Origin: Limisphaerales bacterium
Lineage (GTDB): Bacteria; Verrucomicrobiota; Verrucomicrobiia; Limisphaerales; AAA164-E04
Reading direction: 5' to 3'
DNA length: 42,705 bases
Assembly (NCBI GenBank): GCA_024761205.1
Contig: JAMASS010000039.1
Location: forward strand, 178 to 42,882
The position numbers and the translations under genes were made by a program. Below the pieces are notes generated by a model. The model was given only the letters and a program-made list of their open reading frames with translations, did no database searches and was not told where the DNA came from. Below are positions 8,500-17,011 of the stretch, piece after piece. How positions within the stretch are numbered: the stretch's first letter is position 1; every line of letters begins with the position of its first letter.

Positions 8500-10036
8500 G
8501 CACGCCTGGCAGTCGCCGATCGTTTTGCGCGAATTAACCGAGTACTCGCGTCGGCCCTGGACTTATTGGACCCGCAGCCTCTTTGCTTTTGCTGCGCTTG
8601 GCATGCTGGTCATTGTCACTTTCTCTGAGGGATTTGCGCTTCGAGACGGCGAGGGATTTCAATTGATCCCGCCGTTGACCATTGTTCTCTTCCTGATCGC
8701 TAACATTGCAGGCATTCGGTCCACTTACGACACGATTGGCCGAGAGCGCCGTCAAGGCACCCTAAGCCTCATGTATCTCACCGGTCTCCAACCACAGGCG
8801 GTCATGATTGCGAAGCTGGCCTCCAATGGTCTGCAAAATGTTTGGGCCGTGATTGCGGTCCTGCCAATCCTAGGAATCCCGCTGCTCATTGGCGGTGTTT
8901 CAGGTCTGCTCTACGTCGAGATCATTCTCGCTATCCTGGCCACTCTATGGGTTGCGATGACCGTCGGCTTCGTCAAGTCTTGCGAGGAACAGAACGAGCA
9001 TCTGGCCTTTTCTAAAGCGCTTCGAAAAGTTTTCCTGCTCAACTTGAGTCCAATTGGCCCGGCCTGGTTGCTCCTCCACGCGTTTCTAGAATCTCATATT
9101 CTTTACTTCACGATACTGTTTTTCGCATTCAGCTATGGACTTCGAAGCTGGATCCTTGCCCAATCGCTGTTCGAACACGCGTGGCGGAACCAAGTCGATT
9201 CGATCTCACTTGATGACTCCATTCGTAACGCAGTGGCGACAAGTCAGAAACCCGGACGAATCCGACGTAACCAACAGCCACTCCACCTCCGAAGTGCGCC
9301 CCAAAAACGCGCCACCCTCAGACGATGTGATACCGATCCCGCCGAATGGATCGTCAAACGCTACGCCGATACCCGCCAGGTTTCAACCCGTCCCATTGGC
9401 TTCCTGTTCGTTCTCTTGACTTTGATCGTCGGAGGACTCTATAGCGCCCATGAACTGGAGCTCGAGGATTTTATCTTGCCCTACTTCATGATAATGGCAA
9501 TCGGAAAAATCTTCTTCGTCGTCGCTCTAGCCAAAATAGCTCCCCAGTCATTTGGCGAGATCACGGCTAATGGCGCAATCGAAATCCTTCAGACAACGCC
9601 GCTTCGCATCGCAGACATCATCAGGCGAGTGCTCGGTAATCTCCGTCGCGATTTCCTACTGGGAGGAATCCCGTTTGTTGTTGCAGACTTGGTGGTTCTC
9701 GGCCTGGCCCACCACCATCCATCCTTTAAAGAAAATTCGGCTAAGCAGGTCCTCGAAATCTTCATCTATCACAACACCTTGTTTTGGCCACTAGCGCTGG
9801 CAACCGTCACTGTGGGTATCTGGATGGGGATCAAACATAGAAGTCTGGCACGTGGGGCCTATTGGACTATCGTTTACGTCCTCATCCTACCCGGAATTTC
9901 AATTCTCCTACTGAACGAATCTCGCTTCTACCTGACAGCGGGAATCCTGGTCTATAGCGCATGGTGGATTGCCTACTCTTGTCTACGGCTATTTCAGGCG
10001 AAAAAAGAGCCGCAGACACTTGTTCCGCCTCAGTAG
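8477..10036 (+). CDS. ABC-2-type transporter permease, multi-spanning
   Basis: This 519-residue integral membrane protein has roughly ten to twelve hydrophobic segments. They fall in two blocks (about 31-222 and 307-505) around a basic cytoplasmic loop (about 240-300). The N-terminal pattern (SPIVLRELTEYSRRPWTY) and GRERRQGTLSLMYLTGLQP after the second membrane segment match PVC ABC-2-like permeases. In these, an (R)EGTLGLLFLT-type motif precedes a module for contact with the ATPase. The ATPase partner normally lies alongside but is not found here, so the subunit may pair with one encoded elsewhere or be an orphan. The substrate is unknown. The frame is intact. Confidence 0.75.
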   Translation: MSAASAIKHAWQSPIVLRELTEYSRRPWTYWTRSLFAFAALGMLVIVTFSEGFALRDGEGFQLIPPLTIVLFLIANIAGIRSTYDTIGRERRQGTLSLMYLTGLQPQAVMIAKLASNGLQNVWAVIAVLPILGIPLLIGGVSGLLYVEIILAILATLWVAMTVGFVKSCEEQNEHLAFSKALRKVFLLNLSPIGPAWLLLHAFLESHILYFTILFFAFSYGLRSWILAQSLFEHAWRNQVDSISLDDSIRNAVATSQKPGRIRRNQQPLHLRSAPQKRATLRRCDTDPAEWIVKRYADTRQVSTRPIGFLFVLLTLIVGGLYSAHELELEDFILPYFMIMAIGKIFFVVALAKIAPQSFGEITANGAIEILQTTPLRIADIIRRVLGNLRRDFLLGGIPFVVADLVVLGLAHHHPSFKENSAKQVLEIFIYHNTLFWPLALATVTVGIWMGIKHRSLARGAYWTIVYVLILPGISILLLNESRFYLTAGILVYSAWWIAYSCLRLFQAKKEPQTLVPPQ

Positions 10037-10399
10037 TCCCCACCTTGCAGATCATCCTGGACTGTGCCCGCCTGCTGCTTTGCCCCAGCGCAGACTGCTG
10101 CGCCCCGAGGGAGAGGGACTAGATTCAAACTGTGAAATACACCGAATACACGGATTTAAACAACCAACCCGCCGCATTCCGTCTTCCGTATTTAAACATC
10201 TGCCCGAATAAGTTTCCGGAAACTTAGGCTGCGCTAGGTTCTGTTTTCTGCTTTGGGTTGCCTCTGCATTGGTGGCATTTCGAGATTTAACTCAAAGCCG
10301 AAAACATCGCCGCCCAAGAATAGACCTCGGCCAACCAGAACCACAGCCACCGCTTGAAGACTCGGCGCGTCCGGTGTTCAGGCAATGCTCTCCCCGAAA
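10037..10399. other. Gene-free stretch after the permease gene
   Basis: About 360 bases downstream of the permease stop. No protein family, RNA fold or terminator with a T tract can be recognised. Confidence 0.4.
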
Positions 10400-10720
10400 C
10401 CGGTTCACCCCTTGATGACCGGAGGGTTCACCCCTGGATCCGCCAGCTTAACCAAGCCGGGGTCGGTGGCTTGATTTCCCCGCCCGGACGCCTCGCAAAG
10501 CGAAGCGGCGGTGCGCCGCCGGGCTCTTCCGTGTCTCCTGGACGAACTTGGTGGCGGGAGGGGAAGGCGCCGATTCAAGCCTCCCTCGACTGCCACCCTC
10601 CCCGTCGGAGGGTAACCTGATCGAAAGGGCTGGCGTCGGCTCAAGGCCGGCGGGTTCCAAGATGACATCACCCGCTCCCCGCAGGAAGTGACGGATCGCC
10701 TCGGCTAGCGCTTCGGCCAT
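10400..10720. other. GC-rich block with strong hairpin
   Basis: This stretch is clearly richer in G and C than its neighbours. It contains a perfect 6-base-pair hairpin CGGCGG-TGCG-CCGCCG (10506-10521) and further C/G runs. A 90-codon minus frame (10720-10448, starting AEALAEAIRHFL) spans it, but its composition is low in complexity and I recognise no family. I looked for RNase P, tmRNA and SRP RNA signatures and saw none. It may be decayed coding DNA or a structured non-coding element. Confidence 0.35.
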
Positions 10721-10739
10721 TTGTGAACGCCTCCCGACA

Positions 10740-11444
10740 AACCGCCTTCATCCACGCTTTCCCAAAATGATTTTTCGGCAGATAGTAATATCAAGTTCAC
10801 CTCTTTGTTTCCCCGAGTATCTGACGTCATTTCCGTCTTTGCATCACAGACCAGCCTAGTCCAATAAGCCCGAAGTCTCAGATATTCCCGTAGCTGATCT
10901 GAGTGCCGCAATGGGACAGGGCCTCGATCGTTTGAAAAACCACCCTCGGGCATACCACCACGGCAGTTCTTCTCGGATCATCGGATGTCGGCAAATCGAC
11001 GCTGACCAACGCCCTACTAGAACGAGAGCAAAGGCGGATCAAGAAGGCCATCCCGGAAGACGACAGCAGAGGATGCCATACGCCCTTCAACAGCCAGATG
11101 CTTCGTATCCCAGATCATGGCTGGCTCATTGACTCGTTGGGTTTGCGGAAAGTACAGCCGTGGGAGCGATTGAAGGCGTCGAACCGGCCTTCTCGGAAAT
11201 CGAGATACTCGCTCAGCAATGTCTTCTGGGATTGTCACCAGGATCAGGAACAAGGCTGCGCCGTGTTAAAAGCACTGGATCAATGATTCCTTCCGGAGCG
11301 GTTCCTAGACAACTACCACCGGCTATGCGCAAGCAACCTACCAGAATCAACAAGTCGATCAGCAGTCTGGCCACAGAGGAACGTCATGACAAACCCCTCG
11401 CAAAGAAAGTTCGACGCATCATCAAGGAGAAAGGAGGACGGTAG
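10740..11444 (+). pseudogene. rsgA: Ribosome small-subunit GTPase RsgA, broken
   Basis: RsgA is a circularly permuted GTPase that helps 30S ribosome maturation. Pieces in the right order but different frames are AMGQGLDRL (about 10910), the P-loop LLGSSDVGKSTLTNA (about 10970), and MLRIPDHGWLIDSLGLRK (about 11098). FSEIEILAQQC (about 11190), the zinc-binding region with CHQDQEQGCAVLKAL (about 11235-11280) and a tail ending HDKPLAKKVRRIIKEKGGR follow. The switch DTPG reads DSLG. At least four frame changes are needed to read through, and the N-terminal OB domain is not recognisable. It is convergent with the glycerol genes. A functional rsgA elsewhere is possible. Confidence 0.75.
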
Positions 11445-11475
11445 GAACGCGAACACTCTTGTCCTCGATAGACAC

Positions 11476-11503
11476 ACTCGACGCGGGATAGGTGTGTCCG
11501 CGC
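11476..11503 (-). repeat. Dispersed GCGCGGACAC repeat, copy 1
   Basis: On the minus strand this reads GGCGCGGACACACC followed by a degenerate CGCG segment. It resembles the element at 36197-36224 and part of the one at 32261-32292. It lies just beyond the 3' end of the glpK remnant, in the same orientation relative to the gene as the copy after the sialidase gene. It may be a decayed intergenic hairpin or terminator. Confidence 0.4.
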
Positions 11504-11504
11504 C

Positions 11505-12230
11505 CTAACCCTCAATCCACTGTTTCGACCGCTCCAGCACTCGTTTCAATCCACATAAAGTCGATCGCGCACCTTCGCTTCCATGGCGGGCTTGAATCGA
11601 GCGTCGACCGGCCATTGTTTTGCGATCTCGGCTTGATTTTCCAATAGCCAGCGGACAAGCCCGCAAGATAGGCCGCGCCCAGTGCCGTCGTTTCGGCAAT
11701 CATCGGTCGGACCCCGGCACGCCGAGGATATCCGACTGAAACTGCATTAGAAAGTTGTTAAGACTGGCACTGCCGTCGACTCGTAATTCCTTCTTCAAAC
11801 GAATGACCATGTCCGCCTCCATCGCGTGCAACAAATCCTTCGATGGATAGTCGATGGATTCCAATGCTGCACGAGCGATGTGTCCCCGATTTGATCCGCG
11901 CACCAAACCGACGATTCATTCCCCGCTCGCAAGCACCCTAACAGGGTGTTCCCAGCCGTCGTCGTCGTCAATGGTTCGCGCCAACGCCTCGACATCTGCG
12001 GGATTCTTCCGAGGCCATCGCGCAACCATTGCACCACCGTGCCCCCAATAAACACACTCCCCTTCAAAGACAACCTTGGTCTTCCCGCCCACTTTCCCAG
12101 CCACCGTCGTTAATAGTTTGTTGAACGAAGTCGCTACAGCGGCGTGTTTTTGAAAATTGTCAATAATGCAGGGTTGAGTGAAGAAAAGCGGCATTGAGCT
12201 TTCGAGTTGAGGGTCATGATGAAGGGGGGA
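11505..12230 (-). pseudogene. glpK: Glycerol kinase, C-terminal half, frameshifted
   Basis: Glycerol kinase converts glycerol to glycerol-3-phosphate. Segments in order on the minus strand are SFNKLLTTVAGKVGGKTK (about 12110), then in another frame GSVFIGGTVVQWLRDGLG (about 12050). [19 protein letters not shown] and [20 protein letters not shown] follow (11880-11720), then [17 protein letters not shown] (about 11690-11640). The ATP-binding N-terminal domain is missing: the similarity begins only around the middle of the family. At least three frame changes are present. It follows the glpF remnant in the same direction, the usual glpFK order, with a deletion removing the end of one gene and the start of the other. 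Confidence 0.8.
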
Positions 12231-12280
12231 GGGGAGCCTGCCCTTCATTCAAACCCCTTGATGGATTCGGTATGGGCATA

Positions 12281-12297
12281 AAAAATCATCACCCTCC
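12281..12297 (+). repeat. 17-base dispersed repeat at the glpF/glpK junction
   Basis: AAAAATCATCACCCTCC is identical over 17 bases to 25663-25679, where it is part of a larger palindromic intergenic element. Here it sits where the glpF similarity stops and just before the glpK similarity starts. Confidence 0.6.
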
Positions 12298-12299
12298 CT

Positions 12300-12748
12300 T
12301 GCAATGGGGAGCAACTGATACGCAGCGGCCCCAAGTCACGCGCCGGGCTACGAATCCCCGGTCCGTGCAGAAGACCGCCAACTTCGCTCCCTGATCCTCG
12401 GTAGCTTCAAAGTGCGGGTGATACGCCAGCCACACCAGCACGCCTCCTAAAATTCTCCCCTATCACCTGAGCCAACACATATCACGGGACTTGACTCCCA
12501 GGCAAAACCACCCATGGCCACCATTCCTAGCGTCACCGCGGGATTCAGATGGGCCTCACTGACAGAAAAACACAATGGACCGCCAGCCCCCAGCCCGGCC
12601 AATCACAATCCAACCGGAACTGTTGCCCTAGTCTTGCCAAGTACTACGTTCGCCACCACACTATTGCCCAAGATAATGAAAATCATGTGCCTATCAACTC
12701 TGTCAGATAAGAGGATACAAAATAAATCGCTTGAAAAGGATCGGGCAT
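12300..12748 (-). pseudogene. glpF: Glycerol facilitator (MIP/aquaporin family), truncated
   Basis: The reading starts at ATG 12748 (PDPFQAIYFVSSYLTELIGT). It then changes frame to IFIILGNSVVANVVLGKT, NSSGWIVIGRAGGW and SEAHLNPAVTLGMVAMGG, which holds the first NPA pore motif of MIP channels. A further frame gives VLVWLAYHPHFEATED and GAKLAVFCTD, after which the similarity ends at about 12300. The second half of the channel, with the second NPA, is absent. This is the upstream partner of the glpK remnant. The pair would have provided facilitated glycerol entry and trapping by phosphorylation, and both are dead. Confidence 0.8.
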
Positions 12749-12909
12749 AGAAGAGCGCCCAACCGGATTTAATTCAACCGCAAAGCGCTACTAGTGCCGT
12801 GCGACAAAAGGAGAGCCTTGAGAGGCGCAGCAGGCTGCCCGCAGTCCAAGATCTTCGCCTGGACACCGCCCAAGGCAAACAGGGATAGTTGCCAACAACT
12901 TAGCAACCA

Positions 12910-13647
12910 ATGAAAATCGAAATCTGCATCAACTCCCCAGCGAGTGCCATCGCCGCGCAAAAAGGTGGTGCCGACCGAGTGGAACTCTGTGCCAATCTGT
13001 TGGAAGGCGGAACCACACCCAGCATTGGAGCCGTCCAAACAGCCCGCGCTCATGTGTCCCTGAGCCTTCACGTCATTGTCCGCCCTCGTGGCGGTGACTT
13101 TTTCTTTGACGCGATTGAAGTCGAAACCATGCTCCACGACATTGAGACCATGAAAAAACTGCGGGTCGAGGGCATCGTGATCGGTTCTCTCACCGCCGAG
13201 GGCGACGTCGACATCAAGCAGACACGAGAACTCATCAAGGCAGCCCGACCGTTGAGCGTTACCTATCACCGCGCCTTCGATATGTGCCGCGATCCGTTTC
13301 AAGCCATGGAGACATTGATCGAACTCGGCGTGGACCGCATCCTGACTTCCGGCCAAGAGGAATCGGTGATCGAAGGCATGGATCTTATCCGTGACCTCAA
13401 CCAAAAGGCTGCTGGCCGAATCATCATCATGCCGGGCGGTGGTGTCACACCCAGGAATCTCCCGAAGCTCATCGCCCACACGGGTGTCTGCGAAGTCCAT
13501 TTTGCAGCGATGAAAACATTGCCCAGCCAAATGCAGTTTCGAAATCCGCGGGTCTACCTGGGAGGCACCTTGAGGCCGCCCGAATACGAGGCCGAGGTCG
13601 CCGATGAGCAAGTCATTGCCTCAATGCGCGCCAGTCTTAATTCGTAG
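12910..13647 (+). CDS. cutC: Copper homeostasis protein CutC
   Basis: This is a 245-residue TIM-barrel protein of the CutC family, full length for bacteria. Diagnostic segments are the start KIEICINSPASAIAAQKGGA, DRVELCANLLEGGTTPS, VIVRPRGGDFFF, VTYHRAFDM, DRILTSGQE and IIIMPGGGV. CutC was originally tied to copper tolerance in E. coli, but its reaction is not established. No stop or frameshift is present although both neighbours are pseudogenes, suggesting that selection keeps it. No clear ribosome binding site precedes the ATG. The long open frame on the opposite strand is only a shadow. Confidence 0.95.
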   Translation: MKIEICINSPASAIAAQKGGADRVELCANLLEGGTTPSIGAVQTARAHVSLSLHVIVRPRGGDFFFDAIEVETMLHDIETMKKLRVEGIVIGSLTAEGDVDIKQTRELIKAARPLSVTYHRAFDMCRDPFQAMETLIELGVDRILTSGQEESVIEGMDLIRDLNQKAAGRIIIMPGGGVTPRNLPKLIAHTGVCEVHFAAMKTLPSQMQFRNPRVYLGGTLRPPEYEAEVADEQVIASMRASLNS

Positions 13648-13664
13648 TGAATGGAGTCCCGATC

Positions 13665-14070
13665 AGCCGCGCCCCCAAAACGGCACTCCAATTGGCAGTA
13701 CAATACCTTCGAGGAAATTAACATCGGCCGGCAGCTGAGTCATGCCCACGACCACGCGGGCAAGATCGCAGGATTCATCAGCCCCTCACTCTCCGCCAGC
13801 TCCCACGGCGAAGGTCGCGCGAGTCTCCTTGAAGAGCTGGACGACATCGTTTTCTTGATCCACATCAATCGGAACGGCGATGCAGGAGCGCCCCAGCCAA
13901 CAATCTCATCTTTCTTCACCTGAGAGAACTTCTCTCCACGTTCCGAGCCAGCCAACACAATCGACACGCCCTCCTGTGCAAAAGCCAGGGCAATACTCCG
14001 CCCAACCCACTGCTCGCTCCCGTAACGATCACAACCTGATTCTTCGCTTGCTCCACAAGACTAAGCGAGC
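13665..14070 (-). pseudogene. Short-chain dehydrogenase/reductase, truncated
   Basis: The minus strand starts with KNQVVIVTGASSGLGG, the TGxxxGxG nucleotide-binding motif of SDR oxidoreductases. A frame change gives IALAFAQEGVSIVLAGSERG, and then FSQVKKDEIVGWGAPA and DVDQENDVVQLFKETR in another frame. The catalytic YxxxK region is absent because similarity stops within about 130 residues. It is convergent with cutC. The original substrate cannot be told. Confidence 0.65.
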
Positions 14071-14322
14071 TTGGACGACTCCAACTCTTTTGAACAAGAG
14101 CCCGGTTAGAAACGGACTCTTCTTAGGCAAACGAGGTAGGGCAAGATTCCGTTGCGCCGCTCTCACCGAGATCGGTAACAGCGAACTGACGAGACCGTTT
14201 CATCGACCAAGCATCCTGTCAATCTCGTATCCAACCTCCGTAACCTAGCGAGGGAGAAGGGCTCGAAAGACTCTCGCCTCACCTTTCCGTGATGGCGGTT
14301 GCTTCGTAAGATGGATGAATTC

Positions 14323-16581
14323 TTAAAACACCCAAGGACGCGCCTGCTTGATCGCTAAATGGCTGTCGCGGGTCACCTTGAATTCGATTTCCATGGCAAA
14401 CCGATCCTCCGGGGTTTTCCCGTAGAGGTCTCGGAATTCGCGATGAATTTTTTGCAAGCAATCACTCAATTCCTGCAAGTGCTCATCGTTGAGGATTTGA
14501 GCCCCGTCAGCGGTTTTGTTTGATGATCGCATCACTTTCGTATCCGCAGCATCCCACCAACTGATTAGCAACTCCTCTGGAACGGAGGCCACTTCCGGAT
14601 TGGTCACGAGATCTTCACCGACCTGAACGTTCACATAATAGTTCCCGTAGGTTTGATAAAGAATGTCATCCGTCACAGCGACGCCGTTGGCCCGCTCGCC
14701 CTGATAATTTGGATGCACCAAAACCCCCATGGCCGACGCAAAGTGATTGATGCGATAGAACTCACGTTCCTCAAAAGTCCTAAAATTCCACAGGCTCGCA
14801 AACACCTGCTTGATCGACTTGGCCAGATGACCTTCATGTGGATGGTGCGTATAGGAACTATAAAGACCGGCACCACTGAATCCCGGAAGATCCTCGTTGT
14901 TGGTGCTTGATCGCACGCGAATCGGAGTACCTTCAGGAAACGAACGCTGCAGCTCCCCAAGAACCACCATCATCCAGGCCGGCATCTCGCCTTCGCACAC
15001 CGCCTTGCGAAACTTCTTCAATCCCTTGATTCGGGCCTCCCGATCGTTTTTAAAATCCGACCGAGCCAATAGAGCCGCGGCTTTGGCGTAAAGCTGGTTG
15101 TGCTTCATAAATCCATCATAGAAGGCAAACGGAACGGCAAATCCATCGGGTACGGTAAACGCATCAAACTCGAATCGACGCATCGTCGCTAGGTTCGCCG
15201 CCTTGACACCGACTGACTTCGCATCGTCAAATCCAATCTCGGCGAACGAACGAATTCTCTTCACGGACAAATCCCGTTGCGGCGTTTGCGGTTCAGTTGG
15301 CCGAATACCGGCAAAGTGCGCTTCGACCTCCGCAGCACTGGCTTCACGGATTTCGTATCCATCAGACGTGACCTTGTAGAAGATGTTTTTGCCGACCAGC
15401 AATTGGACCGCGGCATTCTTTGAACCGTCGGCCAAGAAAGCATTGGGAATTTTATCTTGCACCGCCCGCAGGTTCACGTGAGACAACGGGGTTTGTCGTG
15501 CCCCGGTGATGATTCCCGCAACCCGAGGCATTTCATTGGGCAAGGTGTCATAAATCACGACATCTCTCGGATTGGGCCGCTCGTCCAGCCTCATAACTCT
15601 GAGGCGACCGAACGATTCACCAACGTTCAGCGGAAGAAAGGCAATCTTACCAAATAAATCTTCGTCGAGATAGACCGGCAGATCACCCGCTTCGTACAGC
15701 GATTTCTCTTCCCGGTAACGCGACATGGCACCGGGCATCGGATAGTAGCCCAACTTCCCCTTCAAAAGGGGCATCTTTTCCACCAACATCCCATAAGCAA
15801 ACTTGACTTGGGCATACGGAAACGAATCGTTCGGCTCAAACTCGTAGGTATACAAGCCGGTGCTTCCATTCGGTGCCTTGGTTAGCGGGCGATAAACAAG
15901 CACGCCACGCATCTGCCCGCTGTCGCCTCGGCCGAAACCCCGCATAGATATTCCCACTGCGCGCATGAACATCATATGGGCTCGATGGGTTATGGTATTG
16001 ATAAAATACAACTTGGGATCATCAGACCCCACGCCTTCAATCTGGAACTTCACAAACTCCTGACTGTCGAGATGCCGATCAATCAACACCTCAGACCCTT
16101 GGTAGGCCAACTTCTTGAAGGTGGCTCGATCCGGAATCACGGCAACGCCATCCCCAAACTTCACCTCTTCCGGGTCCTGTTGTTCCACCGCTTCCCCACC
16201 CACTTGACCGAATCCAAAGCCGCCCCGCCCCCGGAAGTTTAGCCGCGTCTCCTCGCTCGAGATCATCCCGTCGTTGTTTTTGTCTACGAACCGGAGGGCT
16301 GAGGAAGCCCCCGCAATCTCCGCCCGGGAAAGCTCGCCATCCTTATCCCGGTCGATAGCAGCAAATAAAGGATCCATCCGAAGGAAGTTGCCAAACCCGC
16401 CCCTACTACGTCCAAACCCTCCGAACCCGCCAAAGCTGCTGTCCCCGACGCCCGGATCACCAGGCCGCCCGGGCGGCGGACCACTCATGGCTGGCTGAGA
16501 TTGGATGTTGGTTCCCCAGTAAAATAAACTATTGCCGAGCAACAACGCTATCAACCCCAGCTTTTTCGATGTGCTTCTCAT
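14323..16581 (-). CDS. Exported EF-hand protein with PEP synthase/dikinase-like domains
   Basis: This is an intact 752-residue protein. An N-terminal hydrophobic signal (about 8-28) is followed by a Gly/Pro-rich linker. Two EF-hand calcium loops follow: DRDKDGELSRAE (77-88) and DKNNDGMISSEE (100-111). A 350-residue middle region comes next. It carries a PEP-utilising swivel-like motif, TPLSHVN (364-370), whose His368 is placed like the phospho-histidine of dikinases. The C-terminal part is a PPDK/PEP-synthase N-terminal ATP-grasp: SVGVKAANLATM (456-467), IRVRSSTNNEDLPGFSGAG (554-572) and the final KQARPW. The swivel before ATP-grasp order is reversed relative to PEP synthase, resembling water-dikinase-like PVC proteins. 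An ATP-using dikinase that carries an export signal and calcium loops is unexpected, and its substrate is unknown. Confidence 0.8.
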   Translation of the reverse strand: MRSTSKKLGLIALLLGNSLFYWGTNIQSQPAMSGPPPGRPGDPGVGDSSFGGFGGFGRSRGGFGNFLRMDPLFAAIDRDKDGELSRAEIAGASSALRFVDKNNDGMISSEETRLNFRGRGGFGFGQVGGEAVEQQDPEEVKFGDGVAVIPDRATFKKLAYQGSEVLIDRHLDSQEFVKFQIEGVGSDDPKLYFINTITHRAHMMFMRAVGISMRGFGRGDSGQMRGVLVYRPLTKAPNGSTGLYTYEFEPNDSFPYAQVKFAYGMLVEKMPLLKGKLGYYPMPGAMSRYREEKSLYEAGDLPVYLDEDLFGKIAFLPLNVGESFGRLRVMRLDERPNPRDVVIYDTLPNEMPRVAGIITGARQTPLSHVNLRAVQDKIPNAFLADGSKNAAVQLLVGKNIFYKVTSDGYEIREASAAEVEAHFAGIRPTEPQTPQRDLSVKRIRSFAEIGFDDAKSVGVKAANLATMRRFEFDAFTVPDGFAVPFAFYDGFMKHNQLYAKAAALLARSDFKNDREARIKGLKKFRKAVCEGEMPAWMMVVLGELQRSFPEGTPIRVRSSTNNEDLPGFSGAGLYSSYTHHPHEGHLAKSIKQVFASLWNFRTFEEREFYRINHFASAMGVLVHPNYQGERANGVAVTDDILYQTYGNYYVNVQVGEDLVTNPEVASVPEELLISWWDAADTKVMRSSNKTADGAQILNDEHLQELSDCLQKIHREFRDLYGKTPEDRFAMEIEFKVTRDSHLAIKQARPWVF

Positions 16582-17011
16582 TTCCGCCTAAAAACGCTTT
16601 CCAAGGGTATCGCACCGGTGACCATAGTGAAAACAGATGCGAATGCTTATACTTCAGTCACATTTTAGCAACAAATGAAGGGCGAAACAACGACTGATCG
16701 CGGTATCAAACGAGAAATGGGAACCTTGCAGGCACACGATCTTTACGTGTCGAAAAATGAGCACAGTGGTTTCACTCTTTCCAAAAAGCCCCCGCGCGGT
16801 TCGCTAATTAAATATTCGCTATCGTTCAATCTGCCGCTAGAACTGCACGATTGCCTCCGAAAAACAGGGATCACGGAGAATTCATGAACCGAAATCTGAT
16901 CTCCAATGAATGAGATGATTCATCAGAATCGGACTTTGGCACCGCGATAGCTTGCCTGCCGAAATCAACCTCAGGGTCACTTCGAGATAAAACAAAGCTC
17001 GCGTAATTTCT
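16582..17011. other. Divergent intergenic region
   Basis: About 430 bases separate the divergent dikinase-like gene and the porin pseudogene, so promoters for both should lie here. A 70-codon plus frame (16675-16887) has no recognisable family, signal or ribosome binding site and I do not call it a gene. No strong hairpin or repeat was seen. Confidence 0.4.

Noticed and set aside
12769-13611. Long minus-strand open frame (280 codons) opposite cutC
   Set aside because: It is an exact antisense shadow of the clear CutC gene, with no family features of its own.
16675-16887. 70-codon plus-strand frame between divergent genes
   Set aside because: No recognisable family, signal or ribosome binding site; it lies in a probable promoter region.
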